51,921 bases of DNA from Oscillatoriaceae cyanobacterium Prado104. Its GTDB lineage: Bacteria; Cyanobacteriota; Cyanobacteriia; Cyanobacteriales; Microcoleaceae. Below the pieces are notes generated by a model. It saw only the letters and a list, made by a program, of their open reading frames with translations, made no database searches and was not told the origin of the DNA. How positions within the stretch are numbered: the stretch's first letter is position 1; each line of letters begins with the position of its first letter. The stretch lies in contig JALOON010000033.1 in assembly GCA_025454405.1 (NCBI GenBank), forward strand, positions 1 through 51,921, read 5' to 3'. Of this stretch, positions 17,988 to 25,958 are shown one piece after another. The translations under genes and the position numbers were made by a program.

Positions 17988-18076
17988 ATCGTTTGTTTAA
18001 GATTAGACACATCTAGTTTAGCCTGCAAGCTTGCCCTAAGATGATAATCTACCTTGGCGAGAAAAGAACAATAAGG

Positions 18077-18272
18077 GCGATCGCTCTTGTGGGAAAAGAT
18101 TATCAGGGCGATCGCTGTTGTTGGAAAATAATAAGGGCGATCGCTCTTGGCAATAAAAAATTAGCAGGGCGATCGCTCTTATTTGAAAAAAATCATCAGG
18201 GCGATCGCTCTTGGCAATAAAAAATTAGCAGGGCGATCGCTCTTATTTGAAAAAAATCATCAGGGCGATCGC
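18077..18272. repeat. HIP1-phased tandem repeat, array 3 (with higher-order duplication)
   Basis: Seven exact GCGATCGC sites lie at 18077, 18108, 18137, 18169, 18201, 18233 and 18265, spaced 29-32 bp. A 64-bp double unit (one CTTGGCAATAAAAAATTAGC type, one CTTATTTGAAAAAAATCATC type) is present twice in a row, showing recent duplication. All sites share the flank GGGCGATCGCTCTTG or close to it. Confidence 0.95.
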
Positions 18273-18319
18273 TCTTGTTTGACAAAATTAGAATGGCGAG
18301 CACGATCGGGGAACTCGCA

Positions 18320-18898
18320 TTATTTTTGTTCTTTGGTATTTGCTGGGTTAGTATGGTTAGGATTTTCTCCTGTCAATATTCTATAGGCTCTAGAAATTGG
18401 TGCATCTGGGAAAGCAACTGTAGCTGTAAACAAAATCAATGCCACTGCAAATGAATATATAAATGATGCAAATACATTAGCTCCTATAGAAGGCCAAAAC
18501 CTTGTACGTCTCTCAATAGTTTTTTCTATTGGTTCTAAAATTTCTTCACGTATTTTATTTTCCATGTATTCTTGAGCATAGTCACTTAGTAATATTTTTG
18601 AGTTTTGTTTTAATAAACGTATAATATTACTATTTTCATTTTGAAAGGACATACTTATAGACTTTAATTCTTCTTCTGTTGGTTCTTTCCCATTTTCTTG
18701 TCGATAATTTCTCACAAATTCCTGTTTGTAAATAGAATATTGAGCATACGCAAGCATCCCTACTATCTTATCGTTCTTTGAACTATTCTCATTATAAGGA
18801 TTGAGAACTTGAAATATTTTTTCATCTTCTTGAATGTGAGAGAGTCCACTGTTAGAATTGTTAAGATTGACATGGTTATTATTGGAACTATTTGTCAT
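18320..18898 (-). CDS. AT-rich membrane-anchored hypothetical protein
   Basis: A 192-residue protein. Residues 1-40 are Asn/Ser-rich. Residues 44-125 are helical and charged (KIVGMLAYAQYSIYKQEFVRNYRQENGKEPTEEEL). A pair of membrane segments or one long one lies at about 138-165 (ANVFASFIYSFAVALILFTATVAF), with a short tail. No enzyme motif is seen. The GC content is clearly lower than that of the surroundings and HIP1 sites are absent, suggesting acquisition by transfer. It is 13 bp downstream of the DUF6232-like gene and probably co-transcribed. A bitopic effector or sensor is only a guess from the neighbourhood of a STAND ATPase. Confidence 0.65.
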   Translation of the reverse strand: MTNSSNNNHVNLNNSNSGLSHIQEDEKIFQVLNPYNENSSKNDKIVGMLAYAQYSIYKQEFVRNYRQENGKEPTEEELKSISMSFQNENSNIIRLLKQNSKILLSDYAQEYMENKIREEILEPIEKTIERRTRFWPSIGANVFASFIYSFAVALILFTATVAFPDAPISRAYRILTGENPNHTNPANTKEQK

Positions 18899-18911
18899 TT
18901 ATTTGTACTGC

Positions 18912-19433
18912 CTATTCTCTGGGAAGATAGAAAATGTTTTGTTCATAGTAATCTCTATTCTTATCAACTAATTTTATCTCAATAACACTCTCGGAAATAT
19001 TCATCTTAATAGTTAAATCTTGTTTTTCATTTTCATAAAAATCATATATTACTGAAATGGCATTTTTTGTTCCAATGTTATCATTCGTAACAAACAAAAT
19101 TTTATTTCCAGAATTAAAAGTCATTAATAAGCCCTTGATCTTTTTTTTGCAGAGGTTGAATACTGTACCTCCAAGAGCCAAAGTATACATTAGTAAACCT
19201 AATGTAGGGCTATTGATACTACTGACAAATAAACCTAGTATAAATAAAAATATTATAATAGTGTAAGATATTTCTGTTCGATAGTCAATTCCATTTACTG
19301 CACTAAAACTTTCAATATTATGAACGAAATAAACATTTTCTGAAAAACGAACTGTGTTTTTGGTAAGAAAAACCGTTTTGTTATTGAGAACATGAATGTT
19401 TCTATTTGTTGAAGATAAATTTATATCACTCAT
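18912..19433 (-). CDS. DUF6232-like membrane protein
   Basis: A 173-residue protein, MSDINLSSTNRNIHVLNNKT. An N-terminal strand-rich part (VFLTKNTVRFSENVYFVHNIESF) is followed by two membrane helices (about 55-75 and 80-97: YTIIIFLFILGLFVSSI, LGLLMYTLALGGTVF). A C-terminal cytoplasmic strand-rich part follows (KGLLMTFNSGNKILFVTND). This plan matches DUF6232 proteins, whose function is unknown. The start is placed at the ATG at 19433, three codons inside the open frame, because TTAGGTG stands just upstream. Like its partner it is AT-rich. It is divergent from the NB-ARC gene with about 200 bp between. Confidence 0.65.
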   Translation of the reverse strand: MSDINLSSTNRNIHVLNNKTVFLTKNTVRFSENVYFVHNIESFSAVNGIDYRTEISYTIIIFLFILGLFVSSINSPTLGLLMYTLALGGTVFNLCKKKIKGLLMTFNSGNKILFVTNDNIGTKNAISVIYDFYENEKQDLTIKMNISESVIEIKLVDKNRDYYEQNIFYLPRE

Positions 19434-19525
19434 GATTAACACCTAAGTTAAGTCATAAATACCTATTAAATTAATTTATTATTTATTACCAGCTAAATCT
19501 TTGTCTAGTTAAAATTGTTTGACTT

Positions 19526-19611
19526 TGTTGGCAGTTTTGTTGGCAATTCCAAACTACAGATCGAAAAATGTTGGCAAATGTCATAAAATGTTGGCAAATG
19601 TTAGGTATAAT
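19526..19611 (+). promoter_or_regulatory. Promoter with repeated TGTTGGCA sites before the NB-ARC gene
   Basis: A TATAAT hexamer stands at 19606-19611, 29 bp before the ATG. Upstream, AAAATGTTGGCAAATGT occurs twice with exact 20-bp phasing (19565-19581 and 19585-19601), the second copy covering the -35 position. TGTTGGCA occurs twice more at 19526 and 19539. Four copies close to a promoter suggest operator sites for a DNA-binding protein, perhaps the HTH domain of the downstream gene itself. Confidence 0.55.
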
Positions 19612-19640
19612 ACGGAAAATCACAACATCTACGAGATTGC

Positions 19641-21020
19641 ATGAATCTTAAGGAAGTGTTAAAAATGGCTGATGAGATCGTGTTTGCCAAGACGGGTCAA
19701 CACCTTGATGATTTGCAAGAGGCGATCGTCCGTGGAACCATACAAGGTAAAAAATACACCAAAATTGCCGAAGAGATTCACTGTAACGAGAGTTATGTTA
19801 GGGATGTTGGCTCAAAGTTATGGCAACTCCTTTCAGAAGAATTAGGGGAAGAAGTTAGTAAAATAAATTTTCGATCGGCAATGAAAAGATTCCAAGTCTC
19901 TAATTCCTCAAATTTTGCACAAGGCGAGGTTGTAGCCATCGGTAATTTTAACACCTGTGGAGAAGCTAAACACCCGCCAAACATACCAAACTCACACCCA
20001 CCCAATCAAAAAACTTCGCATCAAGATTTAAGCGAGATGCCAGAATTAGGTGCTTTCTTCGATCGCACCCCCGAACTCGACACCATCACCAACTGGATTC
20101 TACAACAACACAGCCGCCTCATCACCATCACCGGCATCAGCGGTATCGGCAAAACATCCCTAGCAGTACAACTCGTCAAACAAATCAAAGACGAATTTGA
20201 ATGCGCAGTTTGGTACACCCTAGACGAATTTCCCAACTTCGATAAATTTCAATCTAACCTAATACAGCTTTTTTCCAACTCAGAAAACCCCGATTCATCC
20301 CCAACAAACCAGAAACAATTACCGTTAATTAAATATTTACAAAACCATCGCTGTTTAGTAGTCTTAGATGACGTTCATAACCTGTTCGGTAGCGGCGAAT
20401 TGGCAGGAAAATACAAACCAGAATCTGAAGCATATCGCTCTTTATTCAAACAAATAGAAAAATTATCCCATCAAAGTTGCTTGCTGCTAGTCGGCTGGGA
20501 ACCACCGAAAGAAGTTCCTCAACTCACCAGCGAAAATACTCTGATTCGTACTTTACAACTGAGTGGCTTAGACACCGCAGCCGCACGGGAAATCCTCAGA
20601 GATAAAGGATTAGCAGAAATCGATCGCCCCGAAGCACTAATTCACCGCTACCAAGGCAATCCCCTCTGGTTAAAAAGCGTGGCGACTCTGATTCTTGAGT
20701 TGGGAATTGATGCGACTGACTTATTATTAAATGATACCGTATTGTTGCCCGACGATTTGCAAGATAGTTTGCAGCAGCAGTTCGATCGACTGTCCGAAAT
20801 CGAAAAACAAGTTATATTATTATTGGCTAAAGAAACAAGTGCGATCGACCTAACCAAACTCCTAGAAAATACCAAACTTCTGCTGTCGGATTTGCTAAAT
20901 GCAGTACAATCTTTATCGCGGCGCTGCTTAATTGAACAACAAGGAAAATTTTATACTATTTCACCTGTATTGAAGCAGTATCTCACAAGGTCGCAACCTA
21001 GCGCGCTTCCTGCAAATTAA
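19641..21020 (+). CDS. Minimal STAND ATPase: HTH (vMAP-type) + NB-ARC
   Basis: A 459-residue protein. Residues 2-88 form the helix-rich HTH domain found at the start of many cyanobacterial STAND proteins (VFAKTGQHLDDLQEAIVRGTIQGKKY, YTKIAEEIHCNESYVRDV). NB-ARC follows: P-loop GISGIGKTS at 165-173, Walker B CLVVLDDV at 238-245, GNPLWLK near 347, and a winged-helix end. Relatives usually carry WD40 or TPR sensor repeats after NB-ARC. Here the protein stops after the winged helix, so the sensor must be another protein or is lacking. Possible roles are signal-controlled transcription or conflict/defence. The AT-rich divergent membrane pair may be its partner. Confidence 0.85.
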   Translation: MNLKEVLKMADEIVFAKTGQHLDDLQEAIVRGTIQGKKYTKIAEEIHCNESYVRDVGSKLWQLLSEELGEEVSKINFRSAMKRFQVSNSSNFAQGEVVAIGNFNTCGEAKHPPNIPNSHPPNQKTSHQDLSEMPELGAFFDRTPELDTITNWILQQHSRLITITGISGIGKTSLAVQLVKQIKDEFECAVWYTLDEFPNFDKFQSNLIQLFSNSENPDSSPTNQKQLPLIKYLQNHRCLVVLDDVHNLFGSGELAGKYKPESEAYRSLFKQIEKLSHQSCLLLVGWEPPKEVPQLTSENTLIRTLQLSGLDTAAAREILRDKGLAEIDRPEALIHRYQGNPLWLKSVATLILELGIDATDLLLNDTVLLPDDLQDSLQQQFDRLSEIEKQVILLLAKETSAIDLTKLLENTKLLLSDLLNAVQSLSRRCLIEQQGKFYTISPVLKQYLTRSQPSALPAN

Positions 21021-21505
21021 GGAAAGATCGCCTGTATTACTAATGCTATCTCAAAGGAAGTTCTCCACACCCTTCGAGGTGTCTGAGAAGCCTACGCCTA
21101 CCCGTTAGGGAGGCGTAGGAGGGTTACTTTGTAGCAACAGAGGGCGGATCGCAGTAAGCTGCGCGATGCGCGCCCGGAGTGTAGAGTACCTGCGTCTGGG
21201 ACTGTAAAAGTTTTGCTAGAAAAGTTTCCCCCTCCAATCTCCCATCAAAAAAAATCTCGCATCCTAAATCTCAACTCTAAAATTCCTATTTGTCCGGATC
21301 GATCGAGGAGTTTCGTGAAGTATCGATCTATGCTTGAATGCAATCCGTCGAGCGCCAGCACTGCGGAAACGTTCGGCTGTGGTGAATCTGCAAAATCTTT
21401 ATGAATAATTGGCTCAATTTAGAGTCATCTCGCAAAACTTCAGATGTAATGGCGATCGCGATTGCATCTGGCAAATAAAATACCGCCAGACTCTCAAGTT
21501 AAACT
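21021..21505. other. Spacer with a GC-rich dyad
   Basis: At about 21091-21120 CCTACGCC and GGCGTAGG flank TACCCGTTAGGGA, giving an 8-bp stem that can serve as terminator or repeat for the NB-ARC gene. Around 21158-21173 there is GCGCGATGCGCGC. No gene is recognised. A region at 21280-21310 is CGATCG-rich. Confidence 0.5.
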
Positions 21506-22288
21506 ATGCTAAAAATGACACCCTTAGCTAATTTTTTCAATGCTATAAAACAGCCAACTCAAGATACCATAAAACAGCCAACTCAAGATGCAACACAACC
21601 GCCATCTCAACCACCTAAAAAGGAACTCAGCTCGAAGTGGCCTGCATTGCTCCTGATGGTAGCAGTAGGGTTTGGCGGCTGGCAACTGGGATTGCCACAA
21701 CTCGCATCATTTTTTAACAATCGGGGCTTTGAGAACCACAAAGCCAATCGATTGGCCGAGACTCATAAATCGTACCAGTTAGCGCTTGCCCTAGACCCGG
21801 AGAACCGCACAGCCCTTTACAATTTGGCATGGCTGTGCGAAGAAGTGCAAGATGTGCAATGCGCCCGAGGCAAATACCTGCAAGCTGCCAAACTCGGTAT
21901 GCCTGCTGCTTACAGCAACCTGGCTAGATTGTATATCATTGAGAACAAAAACTATTCGGCCGCTACGCACTTGCTGCAGCAAGGGTTGAAATTAGCTAAG
22001 GACGATCGGGTAAAATATTCTTTACTCAAGAATTTGGGTTGGGCGCGCCTCGAACAGGGGCGGTATTCCGAAGCACTGCAAAATCTCGATGCAGCGATTA
22101 AACTCGATAGCGAAAGAGTAGCAGGTTACTGTTTAAAAGCGCAAGTTTTGGAGGGGATGAAAAAGGCAAAGGAAGCCCAATCGCAGTGGAAAATTTGTCT
22201 AAAGTATGCGGATTCTCAAGATTTCGATGAGGATATATGGATAGGAATGGCACGGCAACGCATCAAACAGGAGAAAACTAAAAAATGA
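21506..22288 (+). CDS. Membrane-anchored TPR protein
   Basis: A 260-residue protein. A Gln/Pro/Thr-rich N-terminus contains a repeated TIKQPTQDAT unit (residues 14-30) and is followed by one membrane helix at about 45-63 (WPALLLMVAVGFGGWQLGL). Then come four to five TPR units (AETHKSYQLALALDPENRTALYNLAWL, YSEALQNLDAAIKLDSERVAGYCLK). TPRs bind partner proteins; the domain should face the periplasm. It overlaps the next gene by 4 bp (ATGA), so translation is coupled. Confidence 0.8.
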   Translation: MLKMTPLANFFNAIKQPTQDTIKQPTQDATQPPSQPPKKELSSKWPALLLMVAVGFGGWQLGLPQLASFFNNRGFENHKANRLAETHKSYQLALALDPENRTALYNLAWLCEEVQDVQCARGKYLQAAKLGMPAAYSNLARLYIIENKNYSAATHLLQQGLKLAKDDRVKYSLLKNLGWARLEQGRYSEALQNLDAAIKLDSERVAGYCLKAQVLEGMKKAKEAQSQWKICLKYADSQDFDEDIWIGMARQRIKQEKTKK

Positions 22289-22542
22289 AACGTACAGTTG
22301 CGATCTCATCAACCATACTAGCGACATTAACGGTACTGGGGCTGAGTCAAGCCTCCAAGTCGCTGGCTACTCCCGCGGGTATTAAACCAACAGTTAACGA
22401 TCGACTTGAAGAACCGTTTGCACCGAATTTTGGGATGCGGCAGTGCCGGGATACCAACGGCGGACGGTATGCGTGTCCGAGATTCGTCCTCCCTCAAAGC
22501 AGTCCAGATGCTGACAGTGCGACAACTGCTCCTAAATCTTAG
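22285..22542 (+). CDS. Small secreted hypothetical protein
   Basis: An 85-residue protein with a signal peptide (MKRTVAISSTILATLTVLGLSQASKSLA, likely cleaved after about residue 28). The mature part has two Cys (MRQCRDTNGGRYACPRF), which could form a disulfide. No family recognised. The coupled start with the TPR gene suggests that the two products act together in the periplasm. Confidence 0.7.
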   Translation: MKRTVAISSTILATLTVLGLSQASKSLATPAGIKPTVNDRLEEPFAPNFGMRQCRDTNGGRYACPRFVLPQSSPDADSATTAPKS

Positions 22543-22751
22543 CAGGCAAATGTTTTAGCCAATTAAATGCTAAAAAAACTCCCATATTCACAATAAACTA
22601 CTCGATTTAATACTTGTTCGGGCAATTTTTGGATGTTTTTTTAGGTTTGCAGTTGTGCTGTTGTGCAATTGCAAACTTAGCTGCGTGTAGACGTTGATAG
22701 TCGATCGATTGACAGTTGATACCAAACAGTTGTCACGTCGATCTGTAAGGC

Positions 22752-22807
22752 TTGTAGTGCGGACTTCAGTCCGCTCTTTTTTGCGGACTGAAGTCCGCAC
22801 TACAAAC
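22752..22807. repeat. Palindromic repeat, GTAGTGCGGACTTCAGTCC family
   Basis: The ends TTGTAGTGCGGACTTCAGT and the reverse complement pair almost perfectly around a CTCTTTTTTG centre. It is the same family as 9034, 9198, 36985 and 42654. A MITE-like element follows 11 bp later. Confidence 0.9.
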
Positions 22808-22818
22808 AGTTTTCGGAA

Positions 22819-22920
22819 TGATACAGCAGATTGCAAGTTTATGAAGTACACCCCAGAAACCCGGTTTCTTAAAGAAACCGGGTTTCTCTGTACCTCACAT
22901 ACCTGAAAACTGCTGTATCA
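22819..22920. mobile_element. MITE-like element, copy 1
   Basis: A 102-bp element with 11-bp terminal inverted repeats TGATACAGCAG/CTGCTGTATCA. Inside are a second paired block (TTTATGAAGTACA against TGTACCTCACATA) and a central AAACCCGGTTTCTTAAAG dyad. A second copy, identical over long blocks, is at 47265-47364. There is no coding capacity, so it would need a transposase from elsewhere. Confidence 0.75.
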
Positions 22921-23065
22921 CTTGTCAGTGGGTATCTAGTGCGATTGCCCTCGATCGCGATCGAGGGGATATTTAACTGATTTGATATTTCTCTAGCTGT
23001 TTGGGTTGCGCAACGCGCACCTTAACTCCGATCGAACTGACGGGGATTAAACCCCGCCCGCACAT

Positions 23066-24523
23066 CTACTCACCAGCGATCGCACCTGTTTCCTGCTGCG
23101 GGGGATTCCGGTAAAAACTGGCAATAATTGCCACCATCAACCACCACAACATATTAACTTCGGGTCGATACCAAACTGTATCGACCAAACCGTGAGCCAT
23201 CATGCCCGCTAAAGTTGCGATCGCTGCAATTAGCCAAAAACCTCCATTTGATTTGAGATTTGGGATTTGAGATTTTGGATTGGCAGCATCTGCTTCTAAA
23301 TTAGCAGCATTAAATTGCGCGTCGCGCAATTTCTTAATTTGCAACACGCCTTGATTGACTGTTGTTGCCAGCAGCCAGATGAAACAAGTCAAACCAATAA
23401 TTCCCGTTTCCACAGCAATTTCTAGGAGCACCGAATAAGCGCTTAAAGCTGTAAATCTAGGCTTCATGTACAGCGGATAAACTTTATTAAATGCATTGTT
23501 GCCGGGGCCGATACCGATAATCGGTCGATCGCGAATCATGTCAATTACAGCCGTCCAAACATTAATCCGAAAATTGTTGCTGCTGTCGCCGCGACCGAGA
23601 AACATACTAGCAACTCGATCGCGCAGTGGTTCGACTAAAACTATCCCCAAAACGATCGCTCCCGCCAAACTTCCCAACCCCAGCGGCAGCGCCCAAACCC
23701 GCCAAAAACGAGGCATCAAAGGACTGTACCAATACCACAGCAGCACCAAAAACACAACTGCTAAAGCCACAAAACCGATCCAAGCACCGCGACTGTCGGT
23801 AAAGCGCAAACACGCGCAATTTACCAACAACATCGTCAGTGCTAATAGTCTTGTTCCCCATCCCTGCCATACAAAAAGTGCAGCCGCACTTAAAGCAATG
23901 GCCGGCAGCAAATAGGAACCGAGCAAGTTAGGATTGCCTAAAAAGCTGTAGGCCCGAGTGAGATTGGCGCCAGTAGAAGTCGGATCGTTCCAAGTAGCTA
24001 AGGGCGGCACTTTGTCAATCCACTGGCGCACGCCGTAGAAACTGACGATGAGAGAGACATTCAAATATACAGCAATTAAGTACGATCGCCACCGAGAATT
24101 TCGCAGTATCCTCGCCATCAAGGCAAAAAATAACAAATACAGCGTCAGCTTCGTCCAACCTGTAAAAGCGGCTGCTTTGACCGGTGACAGGGCGGCGGCT
24201 GCGGTGGAAATACCCCAGTACAACAGTACCAGCAAATGTATTGGTGTCAGGGCGATCGAGCGATCGTCCGAAACAGTCAGCAATACCCAAAATGCAGCGC
24301 CAGCCGCCATCAAAACTCCCACCAAAGCGTTGTTGACAAAAGGCCCCATGCCAAAAGTCAGGGCCAGCAACACAAAACCGAGGGGTTCCGCCCACTGCAT
24401 CAACCAGCTACTTTGCCGCCAACTGCGCAAAGAACCGATCGACCAATTTAATAAATAACTGCCATTTTGCCACTGCAAAAGCGGCAAATCTACCAAAGTT
24501 AATTGTTGCCAAACAGAATTCAT
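23066..24523 (-). CDS. ictB: IctB family protein (O-antigen ligase-like)
   Basis: A 485-residue protein with 10-12 membrane helices. It is recognised by its N-terminus ([30 protein letters not shown]), by [12 protein letters not shown] and [21 protein letters not shown], and by the [18 protein letters not shown] block, which is the Wzy/WaaL-type core. IctB was named for a link to inorganic carbon accumulation, but the fold is that of O-antigen ligases and direct bicarbonate transport is disputed. A hydrophilic loop near residues 410-428 ([18 protein letters not shown]) is encoded by dispersed repeat DNA of the AAATCTCAAATC type. A tandem repeat block lies just upstream of the start. Confidence 0.88.
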   Translation of the reverse strand: MNSVWQQLTLVDLPLLQWQNGSYLLNWSIGSLRSWRQSSWLMQWAEPLGFVLLALTFGMGPFVNNALVGVLMAAGAAFWVLLTVSDDRSIALTPIHLLVLLYWGISTAAAALSPVKAAAFTGWTKLTLYLLFFALMARILRNSRWRSYLIAVYLNVSLIVSFYGVRQWIDKVPPLATWNDPTSTGANLTRAYSFLGNPNLLGSYLLPAIALSAAALFVWQGWGTRLLALTMLLVNCACLRFTDSRGAWIGFVALAVVFLVLLWYWYSPLMPRFWRVWALPLGLGSLAGAIVLGIVLVEPLRDRVASMFLGRGDSSNNFRINVWTAVIDMIRDRPIIGIGPGNNAFNKVYPLYMKPRFTALSAYSVLLEIAVETGIIGLTCFIWLLATTVNQGVLQIKKLRDAQFNAANLEADAANPKSQIPNLKSNGGFWLIAAIATLAGMMAHGLVDTVWYRPEVNMLWWLMVAIIASFYRNPPQQETGAIAGE

Positions 24524-24544
24524 TTTCTAATAGTAATTGGTACT

Positions 24545-24815
24545 CAGGAATTGGGAATTGGGCATTGGGAATTGGGCATTGGGAATTGGGCATTGGGAAT
24601 TGGGCATTGGGAATTAGGAATTGGGAATTGGGCATTGGGAATTGGGCATTGGGCATTGGGCATTGGGCATTGGGCATTGGGCATTGGGCATTGGGCATTC
24701 TCCATTTCTCCCACTCTCCCCCTCTCCCACTCTCTCCCTCTCCCACTCTCCCACTCTCCCCCTCTCCCACTCTCCCACTCTCCCACTCTCCCCCTCTCCC
24801 CCTCTCCCCCTCTTC
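24545..24815. repeat. GGGAATTGGGCATT minisatellite joined to a CTCTCCC polypyrimidine tract
   Basis: From 24547 to about 24700 the heptads GGGAATT and GGGCATT alternate in about twenty units. From 24705 to 24815 follow CCCACTCTCCC/CCCTCTCC units. Every frame stays open through such repeats, so reading frames here on both strands are artefacts. The block occupies the whole space between ictB and the kinase-like gene and so lies in the ictB promoter region; its length could vary between strains. Confidence 0.95.
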
Positions 24816-24820
24816 TTCTT

Positions 24821-25708
24821 CTACCCTTCCAACAACTCCGTAGCATTTGTGCAAGGTAGCGAGATTGAGTAGCGATACCCTGATTCCGGCGTCCCTTGAA
24901 TCGAAAGTTGACCGCCTTGAATTTCCGCCAACTGACAGCACAGCAACAGCCCCAAGCGTTCCCTCGCACCGTAGCCAGCTAAAACAGGCGCAGTATCCGC
25001 CGCATTCTCGACCACCAAAGTCGCCAACTCAGAAAACGCCAGCGTCAATCGCTGCGAACTTTGTGATGGTGTTGGCGGTTCGAGTCCAGTTTCCCAGTCC
25101 TCGGAGTTTGATGGCAAACCGTTGTCCCCTGAACCTTTCAAAAAATAATCGGAGTAGAGTTTAGCATGGGGCAAGCTTTCTCCCAACCAAGGGTGAAAGA
25201 CCCAAACTCCCATGTTGATACCGTCTTCTTTGCGAGCGATATGCACTCGAATCACGCTGCCTGCGCCCGCAGATTGAATCACGCTAAAAATTAAATGGTG
25301 CAGCATTTGCTGCACTTTATCCTTATCCAGCAGCCAAATGCGCGGTCCGGGGCCCGCCGACAGATTAATTTCTTGTTCTCGCCGGCTAGCTACCTGCGAG
25401 AGGTTCGTCACCACCTGCTGGGACAAAGTTTCTATATCAATTGCACTACGCTTGACGCCTAAACCCGCATCTTCGAGTTCTGCCAGTCCTAAAAGTTCTT
25501 CAACTAGCGATCGCAAAGACCGACTGCTATCTTGGATTACGTCAATATATTCTTTTTGCTTGCTTGTCAAGGGACCGTAAATTTCTTGACTCAAAACGCT
25601 TGCCATGCCGAGGATTGAAGTGAGCGGAGTGAGCAACTCCTGCGCTAAATAATTCAGCAGTTTTACCTTAATTGAGTTAGTAGACAAATCAATAGGTTTG
25701 TTAGTCAT
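24821..25708 (-). CDS. Histidine-kinase-like protein without phospho-acceptor His
   Basis: A 295-residue cytoplasmic protein. Residues 10-70 match HisKA ([26 protein letters not shown]), but the His is Gln23 (CAG at 25640-25642). The ATPase part is recognisable ([58 protein letters not shown]), yet the Asn of the N box and the DxGxG motif are missing. It has no input or receiver domain. It cannot work as an ordinary kinase. A phosphotransfer-free scaffold or dimerisation partner is possible. Good coding character suggests a maintained protein and not a fresh pseudogene. Confidence 0.75.
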   Translation of the reverse strand: MTNKPIDLSTNSIKVKLLNYLAQELLTPLTSILGMASVLSQEIYGPLTSKQKEYIDVIQDSSRSLRSLVEELLGLAELEDAGLGVKRSAIDIETLSQQVVTNLSQVASRREQEINLSAGPGPRIWLLDKDKVQQMLHHLIFSVIQSAGAGSVIRVHIARKEDGINMGVWVFHPWLGESLPHAKLYSDYFLKGSGDNGLPSNSEDWETGLEPPTPSQSSQRLTLAFSELATLVVENAADTAPVLAGYGARERLGLLLCCQLAEIQGGQLSIQGTPESGYRYSISLPCTNATELLEG

Positions 25709-25958
25709 CGGTTATTTTTGTTAGTTATCGATCGTTTCTTCTGCGAGATTCATAAAACCTCTTTCAAAAGTCTATAACAGAAAGCAGAAGATTGATAGAA
25801 ACAATTAGAAGAGAGCTTAGAACTAGGGAACGATCGACTTATCTCCGCCAGTTTTCCGCCTTTACCAAACTTAAATCCTTGTCTTACAAAGCAATGCTTG
25901 CCAACTGTCAACTGTCAACACTTCGACAAGCTCAGCGCAAGCTGTCAACTGTCAACTT

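Noticed and set aside
16683..18272. CRISPR-like regular spacing of palindromic octamers
   Set aside because: The sequence between the octamers is itself repeated, there are no unique spacers, no leader and no cas genes. It is a tandem HIP1 repeat.
24503..24969. Several overlapping reading frames of 83-177 codons on both strands
   Set aside because: They consist of heptad DNA repeats read in different frames and have no protein character.
25070..25110. GGTTCGAGTCC resembling a tRNA T-arm
   Set aside because: It lies inside the kinase-like coding sequence and no acceptor or anticodon stem can be built around it.
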